Source: HGM11525 sp045649145 (GTDB lineage: Bacteria > Bacillota > Clostridia > UBA1381). Taken from it: a stretch of DNA of 36,431 nucleotides. The DNA is taken from positions 1 to 36,431 of the forward strand of contig JAZRPK010000026.1 of the NCBI GenBank assembly GCA_045649145.1, written 5' to 3'. Both the position numbers and the translations under genes were made by a program. Below, one piece after another: positions 14,451 through 23,320 of this stretch. The notes beneath the pieces were generated by a model. That model worked only from the letters and a program-made list of their open reading frames with translations. It ran no database searches and was not told where the DNA came from. Position 1 is the first letter of the stretch, and each line of letters starts with the position of its first letter.

Positions 14451-15464
14451 ATGATTATTATAATGCGTAATAATGCGACAAAGGCAGACATTGAGGCGAT
14501 AGAAAGCCGTCTTGCTGATTTCGGATTTAAGACGCATCCTATATACGGCGAAACTAAAACGGTTATCGGAGCAGTCGGTGACAAACGCAGACTCAGTATG
14601 AACCAGCTTCTTATGATGAACGGCGTTGAAAATATTGTGCCGATAATGAAGCCTTATAAGCTTGCAGGCCGTGAACTGCAAAAGGAACAGAGCATTATTC
14701 CTGTGGGAAATACTGTCATAGGCGGCGATAAGATAACAGTTATGGCGGGGCCTTGCGCTATTGAAAGTCAGGAGCAGTTTTCCTATGTTGCAAAAAGAGT
14801 GAAAGAGGCAGGCGCTACCATACTTCGTGGCGGTGCATTTAAGCCGAGGTCATCACCCTATTCCTTTGCAGGATTGGAGGAGGAGGGTCTTAAAATAATG
14901 CGCAAGGCAGGCGACGAAACGGGACTTCCCATATGTACCGAGGTTCTCGACCCCCGTGATGTTGACCTTGTTGCAGGGTATGCCGATATGATGCAGATAG
15001 GCGCAAGAAATATGCAGAACTTTAGGCTATTACGTGAAGTGGGCAAGCATAACAAGCCCATATTGCTAAAAAGAGGCCTCTCCTCGACTATTGAGGAATG
15101 GCTGATGGCGGCGGAATACATTATGTCCGAGGGAAATGAAAATGTTATTTTGTGCGAAAGAGGTATCAGAACCTTTGAGCCGTCAACCAGAAACACCTTT
15201 GACCTCTCGGCAATACCTGTGACGAAAGAGCTTTCGCATCTTCCCATAATTGCAGACCCGTCGCATGCAGCGGGCACTTATAAGTATGTAAATTCTCTTG
15301 CACTCGGCGCAGTTGCGGCAGGTGCTGACGGACTTATGATAGAGGTACATAACTCTCCCGAAAATGCAATGTCAGACGGCGAACAATCACTTACGCCTGA
15401 GCATTTTGAGGACTTGATGGCAAGATTAAAACCGATCGCCGACGCAGTCGGCAAAAAGCTGTGA
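14451..15464 (+). CDS. aroF: 3-deoxy-7-phosphoheptulonate synthase (DAHP synthase)
   Basis: Condenses phosphoenolpyruvate and erythrose-4-phosphate in the first step of aromatic amino acid synthesis. 337 residues: an N-terminal ferredoxin-like regulatory domain (residues 1-~70, MIIIMRNNATKADIEAIE) typical of the AroA-beta (B. subtilis/Thermotoga) type, then the TIM barrel with AGPCAIES (metal-ligand Cys), GGAFKPRSSPYSFAG, and IADPSHAAG. AGGGGG precedes the ATG. It overlaps pheA by 4 bases, so the two are translated together. Confidence 0.95.
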   Translation: MIIIMRNNATKADIEAIESRLADFGFKTHPIYGETKTVIGAVGDKRRLSMNQLLMMNGVENIVPIMKPYKLAGRELQKEQSIIPVGNTVIGGDKITVMAGPCAIESQEQFSYVAKRVKEAGATILRGGAFKPRSSPYSFAGLEEEGLKIMRKAGDETGLPICTEVLDPRDVDLVAGYADMMQIGARNMQNFRLLREVGKHNKPILLKRGLSSTIEEWLMAAEYIMSEGNENVILCERGIRTFEPSTRNTFDLSAIPVTKELSHLPIIADPSHAAGTYKYVNSLALGAVAAGADGLMIEVHNSPENAMSDGEQSLTPEHFEDLMARLKPIADAVGKKL

Positions 15465-16276
15465 TCGGGTATTTAGGGCCGCAGGGGACATTTTCGCACC
15501 TTGCAGCCTTAGAGCATTTTGGCGAAAACGCAGAGCTTCGTGCCTACAGCTCGATATACTCACTTATTATGGCAACAGACCGTGGTGACATTGAAAAGGC
15601 GATTGTCCCTATTGAAAATTCAATTGAGGGAAGTGTCAATATGACGCTTGATACACTTGCATTTGATGTCAACTTGTACATTACCGATGAGTACATCCTG
15701 AAGGTATGTCAAAACCTTATGGTAAAGAAAGGCACACGAATAGAGGATATAACAAAAATTATGTCACATTCGCAGCCGATAGCGCAGTGTGCGCATATGA
15801 TAGAGGAAAGCTTTTTGGGCACTGCAATTGAATACACCGACTCTACAGCGGCAGCTGCTGCAAAGGTTGCTGAGTCTAGTGAGCCTTGCGCAGTGATCGG
15901 GCCTAAATCACTTGCACAAATGTATGATTTGGAAATACTTTTGCCCGACTGTGCCGATGACCGAAACAACTCCACTCGTTTTGTTGTTGTTGAAAAAGCA
16001 CCCTCGCAAGTGGTTTCCGACTCTGACAAGACTTCGGTTGCATTTACACTTGACAATAAACCGGGAAGCCTCTGGACTGCATTGGAAATGTTTGCAGATT
16101 CTAAGATAAATATGATAAAGATAGAGTCCCGCCCTGTTAAAAAGGAACTGGGCAAGTATATATTCTTTATTGACCTTGACGGAAATATAGATGATGCAAC
16201 AATATTTTTTGCGCTCAATAAAATCCGCTCGCATACCGATTTTTATAAGTTTTTAGGCTCGTATAAAAAGGCTTAG
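15461..16276 (+). CDS. pheA: prephenate dehydratase
   Basis: Converts prephenate to phenylpyruvate for phenylalanine synthesis. 271 residues: a catalytic domain starting IGYLGPQGTFSH with VPIENSIEGSV, a DSTAAA segment and the NNSTRFVVV strand with catalytic Thr, then a C-terminal ACT domain (KPGSLWTALEMFADS, IESRP) for phenylalanine feedback. The start is a GTG whose first bases form the aroF stop (GTGA overlap). No chorismate mutase is fused, so that activity must be encoded elsewhere. Confidence 0.95.
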   Translation: MIGYLGPQGTFSHLAALEHFGENAELRAYSSIYSLIMATDRGDIEKAIVPIENSIEGSVNMTLDTLAFDVNLYITDEYILKVCQNLMVKKGTRIEDITKIMSHSQPIAQCAHMIEESFLGTAIEYTDSTAAAAAKVAESSEPCAVIGPKSLAQMYDLEILLPDCADDRNNSTRFVVVEKAPSQVVSDSDKTSVAFTLDNKPGSLWTALEMFADSKINMIKIESRPVKKELGKYIFFIDLDGNIDDATIFFALNKIRSHTDFYKFLGSYKKA

Positions 16277-16280
16277 GACG

Positions 16281-16309
16281 TTGCGAAATATAAATACAGG
16301 TAATATTAT
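16281..16309 (+). promoter_or_regulatory. putative promoter of the cation diffusion facilitator gene
   Basis: TTGCGA (16281-16286) and TATTAT (16304-16309), 17 bases apart, just upstream of a long dyad. The -35 box is weak. Confidence 0.4.
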
Positions 16310-16310
16310 A

Positions 16311-16347
16311 ATAATACAACCGGTTAGACGTCAATCGGTTGTATTAT
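16311..16347 (+). promoter_or_regulatory. 12-bp dyad between pheA and the cation transporter
   Basis: ATAATACAACCG pairs perfectly with CGGTTGTATTAT over a 13-base loop. No T-run follows, so it is a poor terminator. Sitting on the predicted transcription start of a metal transporter it could be an operator or an RNA hairpin. Confidence 0.45.
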
Positions 16348-16368
16348 GATATAAAGGTGTGATTATCT

Positions 16369-17538
16369 TTGATAAAGCTTTTACTCAAAAAATTTGTCCC
16401 GAACTATACCGATACAACCTCGCCAAAAGTGCGTGAGCATTACGGCGTTTTAGGCGGTGCACTGGGAATTTTGTGCAATATTATGCTCTTTGCTCTTAAG
16501 CTGATGATAGGTGTAATATCGGGTAGTATTGCTATAATATCCGACTCCTTTAACAACCTTTCCGACTGCGGCTCGTCACTCGTTGCACTTTTCGGGGCGA
16601 AGCTCAGTAACCGCCGCCCTGACAGCGAGCATCCGTTCGGACATGGCAGGTCGGAGTATGTTGCATCACTCATAGTTGCGTTTATTACTATGCTGTTGGG
16701 TTTTGAGCTTTTGAAAAGCTCGGTAGGGAAGATTTTGTCTCCCTCGCCGACAGCTCTTACGCCGGTAATGTTTGTAATTCTTGCGTTGTCGGTGCTGGTA
16801 AAGGTGTGGATGTACCGCTATAACACCTATCTGGGCAAAAAAATTAACTCCTCTGTGCTTTTTGCCACAGCCAAGGACAGCTTAAGCGATGTTTTTGCAA
16901 CGCTGGCAATAGTTTTTGCATCATTGATGGCTAATCTTTTTGGATTGCCCGTTTTAGACGGCATAATCGGTCTTTTGGTATCTCTTTTAATTATGCGTAC
17001 CGGTTTTTATGTTGCTATGGACACAATAGGACTTTTGCTCGGCAAGCCTCCCGAAAGGGAAACGGTAGAAAAAATCAACAAAATGGTATTAGATGGCGAA
17101 GGGATTTACGGCGTACACGATCTGGTAGTACACGATTACGGCCCCGGGCGAGCTTTTGCGTCTGTTCACGCCGAAGTGCCTGACAATTACGATATTGTCC
17201 GTATACACGAGATTATAGACGAGCTTGAGCATCAGATTACCAAGGAAACAGGCATACATATGGTTATACATATGGACCCTGTGGCTGTTGATTGCGAGAA
17301 AACAAATAAAATCAAAGCGCAGGTTATTGAGATTATACAAGGCTATGACAGCAGGCTCAATCTGCACGATTTCCGTATGACCGACGGCGAAAGCAGAATT
17401 AACCTCATATTTGACCTTGAAACACCCGAGGACCTTATTGACAGCGAAAAACCGATCGCAGAGGATATTGCCGAGCTTTTGGCGAAAGCGGATAAACGCT
17501 ATAAGGCTGTAATAAATATCGACAGAATTTACAACTAA
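16369..17538 (+). CDS. cation diffusion facilitator (CDF) family metal efflux transporter
   Basis: A 389-residue inner membrane antiporter with six membrane segments and a cytoplasmic C-terminal domain. Metal-site motifs are SDSFNNLSD in the second helix and KDSLSD in the fifth, plus the HPFGHGR loop. Asn/Asp with Asp/Asp ligands, rather than His/Asp, is typical of the manganese-type CDF group (MntE-like), so Mn(II) export is a reasonable inference. The C-terminal part is longer than in the ~300-residue members, carrying about 90 extra residues. A TTG start at 16369 is used, 8 bases after AAAGGTG. It is separately promoted. Confidence 0.88.
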   Translation: MIKLLLKKFVPNYTDTTSPKVREHYGVLGGALGILCNIMLFALKLMIGVISGSIAIISDSFNNLSDCGSSLVALFGAKLSNRRPDSEHPFGHGRSEYVASLIVAFITMLLGFELLKSSVGKILSPSPTALTPVMFVILALSVLVKVWMYRYNTYLGKKINSSVLFATAKDSLSDVFATLAIVFASLMANLFGLPVLDGIIGLLVSLLIMRTGFYVAMDTIGLLLGKPPERETVEKINKMVLDGEGIYGVHDLVVHDYGPGRAFASVHAEVPDNYDIVRIHEIIDELEHQITKETGIHMVIHMDPVAVDCEKTNKIKAQVIEIIQGYDSRLNLHDFRMTDGESRINLIFDLETPEDLIDSEKPIAEDIAELLAKADKRYKAVINIDRIYN

Positions 17539-17545
17539 AAAGATG

Positions 17546-17580
17546 CCCCGTTTTGCACAGAACAAAACGGGGTTATTTTT
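17546..17580. terminator. bidirectional terminator
   Basis: CCCCGTTTTG pairs with CAAAACGGGG around a 7-base loop, followed by TTATTTTT on the plus strand and by CATCTTTTT on the minus strand. It separates the convergent transporter and exporter genes. Confidence 0.85.
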
Positions 17581-17583
17581 ATA

Positions 17584-18039
17584 CTAATTTTTTGCCGCTA
17601 AGGTTTTAACAGATACTCTGTAGAGCCTGAAAAATGTGGATATCAGAATGAGTCCTAATGATATTGCTCCTCCGACTTTAAGAGTGTTTACTAAACCTTC
17701 GGCAAAGGCAGTGATATCGCCGAAAAGGCACGCCTCCATAGTCCGGTAGATTGTAAGACCGGGTACGAGCGGTATAATTCCGGGTGTCAGGAACACCGTA
17801 ACAGGAGAATGGAAAAGGTATGCCGCAATCTCGGAATAGAATGCTATTGAAAGTCCTGATATGAAATAGGGTACAACCATCGAGGCGGTAACGCGGTCGG
17901 CAATCAAATACACCGTCCAGCCAAATGCACCGCAAAGTGCTGCGGCTATAAGATTTCTGCCGCGAATGTTATATAAGAGGGCAAACCCCAGCGTTGCAAA
18001 AAATGCTGAAACAAAGGGGGAAATTAAATCAATAAACAT
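17584..18039 (-). CDS. threonine/serine exporter, small membrane subunit (ThrE C-terminal half)
   Basis: A 151-residue protein of four to five membrane segments matching the C-terminal half of ThrE (PF12821-like): AFFATLGFALLYN, the SGLSIAFYSEIAA helix, and TPGIIPLVPG, the family's most conserved stretch. In Corynebacterium the two halves are one polypeptide; here, as in many Firmicutes, they are separate. The ATG at 18039 follows GGAGGTAG, and the upstream half ends 4 bases before it. Export of threonine and serine is inferred from the family. Confidence 0.88.
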   Translation of the reverse strand: MFIDLISPFVSAFFATLGFALLYNIRGRNLIAAALCGAFGWTVYLIADRVTASMVVPYFISGLSIAFYSEIAAYLFHSPVTVFLTPGIIPLVPGLTIYRTMEACLFGDITAFAEGLVNTLKVGGAISLGLILISTFFRLYRVSVKTLAAKN

Positions 18040-18043
18040 ACCA

Positions 18044-18799
18044 CTACCTCCACAAAACCGAAACACCGACGCCGAGCGCAATAGCCGCTGCAATAAATAT
18101 TGCCTCTACAATCTTTGAAAGACCGGCGGTGTAATCTGTCGCCACAAAATCCCTGATACAGTTGGTTAAAAGAACTCCAGGTACCAAGAGCATCAAAACT
18201 GCAATTGTAGCAGTCTGAGTCTGAAGAACGGGGAAGATAAAGGTGGAAAGCTTTATCAGAATAACCGTCGCCGCCGAGCCTGCAGCATTAGCAAAAAAAG
18301 GCGGTGATTGCACAATATCTGCAGTATACATTACAAAACGTATTAAAAATCCTACAACAAGACTGACTAAAAATTCCTGCCATCCGCCACCGAAGAATAC
18401 AGCAAATGCTCCGCCGATTAGCGAATATGCCAAAACCGAAATCCAAAAAGGATAAAGAGGTTTGCTTTCAATTTCTTTGATATCCTCGAGTATATTTTCG
18501 TATGAAGGAAGCTCGTTGCAGATAGCTCTTGAAAGAGCGTTATATTTGTCTACACGGTCGAGGTTGGTAAAGAGCTTATTGACACGCCTTGTCTGAGAAA
18601 GAGAAACCCCGTCCTTTACCATTGAAATCACAATAGATGAAGATATTGCGAAAACGTGTACCGCATCCATCCCGTAAGCGAGTCCCAAACGCTCTGCAGT
18701 ATCTTCTACACGGTTTATTTCCCCGCCGTATTTTAGTATATAATACCCGATGCTTGTCGCAACGTCTAAAACCTCTCGTTGAGAAAGTGTATTTGGCAC
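18044..18799 (-). CDS. threonine/serine exporter, large subunit (ThrE N-terminal half)
   Basis: A 251-residue protein matching the N-terminal half of ThrE (PF06738-like). A cytoplasmic part of ~115 residues with SIGYYILKYGGEINRVEDT is followed by five membrane segments including VPGVLLTNCIRDF, the paired signature of the VPG motif in the small subunit. It starts with GTG at 18799, 8 bases after GGAG. It forms a two-gene operon with the small subunit. Confidence 0.9.
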   Translation of the reverse strand: MPNTLSQREVLDVATSIGYYILKYGGEINRVEDTAERLGLAYGMDAVHVFAISSSIVISMVKDGVSLSQTRRVNKLFTNLDRVDKYNALSRAICNELPSYENILEDIKEIESKPLYPFWISVLAYSLIGGAFAVFFGGGWQEFLVSLVVGFLIRFVMYTADIVQSPPFFANAAGSAATVILIKLSTFIFPVLQTQTATIAVLMLLVPGVLLTNCIRDFVATDYTAGLSKIVEAIFIAAAIALGVGVSVLWR

Positions 18800-18920
18800 A
18801 GTTATTACTCCTATTCTACTATATTTTTGCCATAAGATATATCAAAAAGTCTGTCTCGCAAATCCTTACAAAGCAAGTTTTATTAATTACTTAAAAGATT
18901 ATATCACCAGCCTAAAAAAA

Positions 18921-18956
18921 AGTCAACATTTGACTAATCTCTATTGACTTTTGACA
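18921..18956 (+). promoter_or_regulatory. TTGAC repeat cluster at the head of the sugar/amine cluster
   Basis: A perfect dyad AGTCAA-CAT-TTGACT (18921-18935) is followed by TTGACT (18944) and TTGACA (18951), which overlaps the core promoter. The four TTGAC units, one inverted, look like binding sites for a regulator of the genes downstream. Confidence 0.4.
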
Positions 18957-18972
18957 GCCGGAATGCTATAAT
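18944..18972 (+). promoter_or_regulatory. promoter of the sugar/amine cluster
   Basis: TTGACT (18944-18949) and TATAAT (18967-18972) with a 17-base spacer, 40 bases upstream of the first gene. Confidence 0.8.
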
Positions 18973-19012
18973 AATTGGTAGCATTAAATAAACTGCCGGG
19001 TGGGGATTTGCT

Positions 19013-19939
19013 ATGAAAAAAAGAGCTCAATTTTTTATTGATGATGTGCTTTGGGTATTTCGTGACCTAACACGTGAAAGACCTCAGTCTATGTTTGATA
19101 ATGACTATATGGCCATGTTAAAGCGTGCATATGATGAGTACGGTGTTAAGGTTCAGCTTAATGTTTTTTACAGAACATCCTTCTGGTATGGAGATGACGA
19201 GTTCTCGCTTTCGGATATGACAGATGCTTATAAAAAAGAATGGGAGGATAATTCCAACTGGTTAAAGCTGGGCTTTCATTCAAAGGAAGAGTGGCCCGAT
19301 TATCCGTACGTAAATGCCGATTATAAGCTGGTAAATGATAATTTCAATCTGATTAAAAACGAGGTTATAAGATTTGCGGGTGAGAAGTCCTTTGCAAAAA
19401 GTGTTGTACCGCATTGGGCGCCTATGAGCCGTGAGGGAGTTCTGGCACTTCGTGATAACGGTATTAAGGTAACGTATGCGACATATGGAGTAAAAGAAGA
19501 ATTCAGCGGTAATCAGGATGATTTGCCGTACGGTCATTCGTACAGACTTTTACATAACAAAAAGAGTGAAACGGGTGTTTATAAGAAGGTAACACGTGAT
19601 TTGGCTGTTGCGACAGCACTTTGCTCATACAACCATGTTCCGGAGGACGTTTATATGTCCAGAATGGGCAAGTTTGATACAGTTAAGGATGCCGAAACCG
19701 GAATGTGCTATACAACTGCTGCACAGGCGGTACTTAATCTTATCCCGTTAGAACTTCTGGAGGAGGAGCTTTCAAAGTTCACCGAACAGGAGTATTTGAG
19801 TGTAGGTAATCATGAGCAGTATTATTATCCCGATTACTATGCTTACCAGCCCGATTATGCACAAAAGATATACACAATGGGCAAGGTACTAAAGGACGCA
19901 GGCTTTGAATTTATATTTGCAGAGGAACTTCCCTGCTGA
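19013..19939 (+). CDS. polysaccharide-deacetylase-like (NodB-fold) protein
   Basis: A 308-residue cytoplasmic protein with no signal peptide. FFIDDV near the N-terminus supplies the Asp-Asp pair expected of a NodB-type active site; GFHSKEEWPDYPY, VPHWAPM and GNHEQYYYPDYYAYQ supply further His and acidic residues. Homologues from gut Firmicutes are usually labelled polysaccharide deacetylase family, but no reaction has been shown for this subgroup that I know of. It is the first gene of the cluster, after a clear promoter and GGTGGGG. A cytoplasmic deacetylase acting on an imported N-acetylated sugar would fit its neighbours (inference). Confidence 0.65.
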   Translation: MKKRAQFFIDDVLWVFRDLTRERPQSMFDNDYMAMLKRAYDEYGVKVQLNVFYRTSFWYGDDEFSLSDMTDAYKKEWEDNSNWLKLGFHSKEEWPDYPYVNADYKLVNDNFNLIKNEVIRFAGEKSFAKSVVPHWAPMSREGVLALRDNGIKVTYATYGVKEEFSGNQDDLPYGHSYRLLHNKKSETGVYKKVTRDLAVATALCSYNHVPEDVYMSRMGKFDTVKDAETGMCYTTAAQAVLNLIPLELLEEELSKFTEQEYLSVGNHEQYYYPDYYAYQPDYAQKIYTMGKVLKDAGFEFIFAEELPC

Positions 19940-19944
19940 CGACG

Positions 19945-21228
19945 ATGAAAAGGATTTTTGAGAACTTAACCACAGAAGAAAAAGCCGGCTGGCTTCTATT
20001 TATTGCCGGTTGGGTAATATATGCGATAATCAGTATGACCAAAAGCGCATACGCTGCATCAATGGCTTCAATTATTGCAGAAGGTTTATTTAACAAATCA
20101 CAAGCAGGTACAATAAATGCAAGCTTTTATCTGTTTTACGGAACAGCGCAGTTAATAGGTGTTAAGGTTGTCGATAAGATTTCTCCCGTTAAGCTTGTAT
20201 CTATGACCTTGATTGGAACATTGATTGCGATTGTCGGGATGGCGGTTTCCAAAAGCTTTTTGATGATGCTCATATTCTGGAGCTTTTGCGGACTTGTTCA
20301 GTTTGCTATATGGCCGGCGATCCTGAGGATTATTGCGGAATATTTAGTACCCGAGCAAAAAAGTAAAGCTATGATATATATAGCATTTTCCTACTGTGTG
20401 GGTATGCTTGCTAACTACCTAATTGCAGGCATTGTGCTTGGAATGGCACAGTGGAGAACACTCTTTTGGGTGTTTGGAGCAATGCTTGTATTTTCTGCTT
20501 TGTTTTGGCAGGTTGTTACGGCAAAAACAAAGCAAGCCTGTCTCGCACAGGCTAAGAAGAATAAGGAACTGAGCAAAAGTGAGCTTGGTGCTGTTGAGAG
20601 CAAGCCTGCAGAGAGGATAAATTTCTTCAGCCTTATGGCAATAAGCGGTCTTCTGCTTGTACTTATACCTTCGCTTACAAGAACGGCACTGGATTTGGGA
20701 ATGAAGACGTGGATTCCTACAATGATTACCGAAAATTACGATGTTTCGCCGAGTTTTGCAAGTATGCTTACGAGTATTCTTGTTTTCGTCAATCTCGGCG
20801 GTGTGTATATAACAAACTGGATGTATCCCAAATACATAAAAAATGCAGTAACTGCATACGGTGTATGCTTTTTGGTGGCATTGCCGTTTTGTGCAATGCT
20901 AATTATGACAGGAAAGATTTCTGTGGGCGCGGTGGTATTTCTGCTGACTGTCATTACAACCATGATGTACGCAGGACACCAACTGATAAATGTTATTATC
21001 CCTGCATACTTTGCAAAATACAACAGAACAGGAAGTGTGGCTGCACTTTTGAATGCACTTGCATCCTTTGGCGCAGTTGCATCAAATATCGGATTTGGAT
21101 ACCTTGCGGAGAATTTTGGCTGGAGTGCGACTATAACATCATGGATTATATTGCTATTGGTTTCGTTTGTTGTGTGTGCAATAGCATCGCCTATATGGAA
21201 AAAGTTTACAGACAGGAAAGAGGAATAA
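19945..21228 (+). CDS. major facilitator superfamily transporter, OPA-like
   Basis: A 427-residue protein with about 12 membrane segments split by a charged central loop (residues ~195-228, rich in Lys and Glu). The overall pattern (WVIYAIISMTKSAYAASMA near the start, LVQFAIWPAILRIIAEY in helix 4) resembles the organophosphate:phosphate antiporter branch (GlpT/UhpT-like) and related sugar importers. It begins 5 bases after the deacetylase-like gene without a strong ribosome binding site, suggesting coupling. It probably imports the substrate of the cluster; whether that is phosphorylated is not known. Confidence 0.8.
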   Translation: MKRIFENLTTEEKAGWLLFIAGWVIYAIISMTKSAYAASMASIIAEGLFNKSQAGTINASFYLFYGTAQLIGVKVVDKISPVKLVSMTLIGTLIAIVGMAVSKSFLMMLIFWSFCGLVQFAIWPAILRIIAEYLVPEQKSKAMIYIAFSYCVGMLANYLIAGIVLGMAQWRTLFWVFGAMLVFSALFWQVVTAKTKQACLAQAKKNKELSKSELGAVESKPAERINFFSLMAISGLLLVLIPSLTRTALDLGMKTWIPTMITENYDVSPSFASMLTSILVFVNLGGVYITNWMYPKYIKNAVTAYGVCFLVALPFCAMLIMTGKISVGAVVFLLTVITTMMYAGHQLINVIIPAYFAKYNRTGSVAALLNALASFGAVASNIGFGYLAENFGWSATITSWIILLLVSFVVCAIASPIWKKFTDRKEE

Positions 21229-21229
21229 A

Positions 21230-21856
21230 ATGAACGATATACTCCTTTTGGGAAAGAAAATAATATCCGATAAATCGCCTGTTATTTTTAAGTACAGTCC
21301 TGATGCGGACTGGGAGAAATATTGGGTCCCTAAAAGTGGAACATGGGGAATGGAAAACGGTTATTTAATCGGCGAGGAACAAGGTAATTTTGGCGGCATA
21401 CTCTTTTCAAGGGAGAGGTTTGAAAAGGACGTTATGTTCAGCTTTACAATAGGAGCGGTCCTACCCGCTACAAGAGATTTGAATGCGGTGTTTTGCGCAA
21501 ACTGGGACGAAAAGACAGATTATTTGGGAGATTCCTATGTTTGCGGACTTAATGGCTGGTACGAGCATAAAAGCGGTATTGAACGAAATATCGGTTATGG
21601 CTCAAACTTATACTCAACGACCTCTATGTACCATTATACACCCGGTACAGAGGTGCGTATGACAGCCGGCTCGATTGGCGGTCATACATTTATGGTTGTC
21701 GATGATATTTTGGTATCAGAGCTGATTGACCCTAAGCCTATTACGGGCGGTCACGTAGGCTTTTCGGCTTATTGCACTAAGCTGAAAATCAAGGATATCG
21801 AAATACGCGAAATATATTGGGAAGAGTTTATACAAAAATATGAACCGGAATTTTAA
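21230..21856 (+). CDS. concanavalin-A/lectin-fold protein of unknown function
   Basis: A 208-residue cytoplasmic protein, mostly beta strands. The pattern WGMENGYLIGEEQGNFGG, then NAVFCANWDEKTDYLG and GGHVGFSAYCTKLKIKDIEI at the end, is typical of the jelly-roll fold of YesU-like (DUF1961) and sugar-hydrolase-like (DUF1080) families, in which the last strand closes with a K-x-x-D-I-E-I motif. No catalytic pair can be named. The ATG lies 2 bases after the transporter stop. It may bind or cleave the imported glycan (inference). Confidence 0.6.
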   Translation: MNDILLLGKKIISDKSPVIFKYSPDADWEKYWVPKSGTWGMENGYLIGEEQGNFGGILFSRERFEKDVMFSFTIGAVLPATRDLNAVFCANWDEKTDYLGDSYVCGLNGWYEHKSGIERNIGYGSNLYSTTSMYHYTPGTEVRMTAGSIGGHTFMVVDDILVSELIDPKPITGGHVGFSAYCTKLKIKDIEIREIYWEEFIQKYEPEF

Positions 21857-21869
21857 GGAGGAAAAGAAA

Positions 21870-23180
21870 ATGGCAAAACAATCAACAGACTTCAGGTACA
21901 ACACAGGTGCTACAAGAGTACCCTGGGCGGCAGTAGGTGAGAACTATAATGTTCAGGACCTTATGGAAATCATCCGCTTTTTGATGCAGGGCGAGGGCAA
22001 GGAATATGACGATGCTCTTGAGGCTGTATGGCAGCAGGTTAAAAAGCTCGATGCTTTGGCTACACCTCCCGGAAAACTGTCACTTGGCAGCAAGGTAGAG
22101 CAGGCTGAGGATGCTTGTAACAAGTACCTCGGTACAGATACATCCACCTTCGTAACAAACGCTACTGCAGGTTTTGAGATTGCATATAAGTATGCTAACC
22201 TCAAGGCTGGTGACGAGGTTATCGTTCCTGCTATCACATTCGTTGCTACAATGGCATATCCTTTGGCAATCGGCTGTAAGCTTGTGTTTGCTGACGTTGA
22301 CCCGAAGACCATCAATATGGACCCGAAGGACGTAGAGAAGAAAATCACAGACAAGACCAAGATGATTGTTCCCGTACATATCGGCGGCTATCCGGTTGAT
22401 ATGGACCCGATTATGGAGCTTGCAAGAAAGCACGATATCCTTGTTCTCGAGGACGCAGCACACGCATTCGGTGCTATGTACAAGGGCAAGAAAATCGGTA
22501 CAATCGGTGATTTTGCATCATTCTCAATGCACGAGGTTAAGAATATCACATCATTTGGTGAGGGCGGTATCCTTACTACAACAGTTCCCGGTTTTGGCCC
22601 CGATATGAAGAGAGCACGTTTCCTTGGACTTGATTTTAGTTGTCCTATTAAAGACTGGCTCTACAACATCACTCCAATCCCCGGCAAAGAGAAGCCCTTT
22701 ATGGCAGGTAATGCTTCAACAACCGAAATTCAGGGCTTGGGCTTGACATTGCAGATTGCTCGTAATGAGGAGATTATTGCAAAGCGTGCTAAAGCTGCTA
22801 AATACCTTACAGAGAGATTTGCTGCAAATGACGCAATCATTCCGCAGGATTTGGGCGGCGACGATATTAAGCCGACCTTCCACCTTTATCTCTTGCAGAT
22901 TGACCCTGCAAAAGCAGGCGGCGATGTTCAGGTACTTAAGAAGAAGCTTGAGGAAAAGGGTGTAACACAGATTGCACACTTCGGACCTCTTTACAGATTT
23001 AAGGTTGTTCAGGAAATGGGCTACGATTCAGACGAGATTGCTAAGACCTGTCCGAATTGTGAGGAAGTATTCTACAAGAGATTTACTCACCTTCCCTTGT
23101 ACGGCTTAAGTGATGAGCAGATTGAGTATATGGCTGACGCAGTGTTAGAATCAGTAGCAGAAATGCAGGCAGGAAAATAA
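21870..23180 (+). CDS. DegT/DnrJ/EryC1/StrS-family PLP-dependent aminotransferase
   Basis: A 436-residue fold-type I PLP enzyme. Lys224 in SMHEVKNITSFGEGG is the Schiff-base lysine, LEDAAHAFG (Asp195, His198) the cofactor-binding motif, and NATAGFEIAY the phosphate-binding loop region. An extra N-terminal ~60 residues and a C-x2-C (CPNC near residue 400) set it apart from ordinary sugar aminotransferases. The ATG at 21870 follows AAGGAGG that overlaps the previous stop. Relatives transaminate keto-sugars or inososes; direction and substrate are unknown here. Confidence 0.88.
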   Translation: MAKQSTDFRYNTGATRVPWAAVGENYNVQDLMEIIRFLMQGEGKEYDDALEAVWQQVKKLDALATPPGKLSLGSKVEQAEDACNKYLGTDTSTFVTNATAGFEIAYKYANLKAGDEVIVPAITFVATMAYPLAIGCKLVFADVDPKTINMDPKDVEKKITDKTKMIVPVHIGGYPVDMDPIMELARKHDILVLEDAAHAFGAMYKGKKIGTIGDFASFSMHEVKNITSFGEGGILTTTVPGFGPDMKRARFLGLDFSCPIKDWLYNITPIPGKEKPFMAGNASTTEIQGLGLTLQIARNEEIIAKRAKAAKYLTERFAANDAIIPQDLGGDDIKPTFHLYLLQIDPAKAGGDVQVLKKKLEEKGVTQIAHFGPLYRFKVVQEMGYDSDEIAKTCPNCEEVFYKRFTHLPLYGLSDEQIEYMADAVLESVAEMQAGK

Positions 23181-23311
23181 GTGCGGTTAAAATTCCGCAT
23201 CTCGCCACTTTTTAGTTGCTCCGAGTACCATCGTACGCCGTCGCAACTTAAAGCGGCAATCTGCAAAATTTTTCCTCGCACTTTGGATTGTGCGGGGACA
23301 GACAGAAAGGA
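23181..23311 (+). other. intercistronic stretch with three hairpins
   Basis: Between the aminotransferase and creatininase genes lie TGCGG/CCGCA (23182-23199), AGTTGC/GCAACT (23214-23248) and CCTCGCAC/GTGCGGGG (23274-23297). None has a T-run, so they are probably mRNA stability or processing elements, or a genomic repeat. No protein is encoded. Confidence 0.5.
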
Positions 23312-23320
23312 TAAAAAACT

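Noticed and set aside
20709..21233. Plus-strand open frame of 174 codons inside the OPA-like transporter gene
   Set aside because: It is the shifted frame of the transporter, which has clear membrane segments; the alternative is Cys/Tyr/Arg-rich and resembles nothing.
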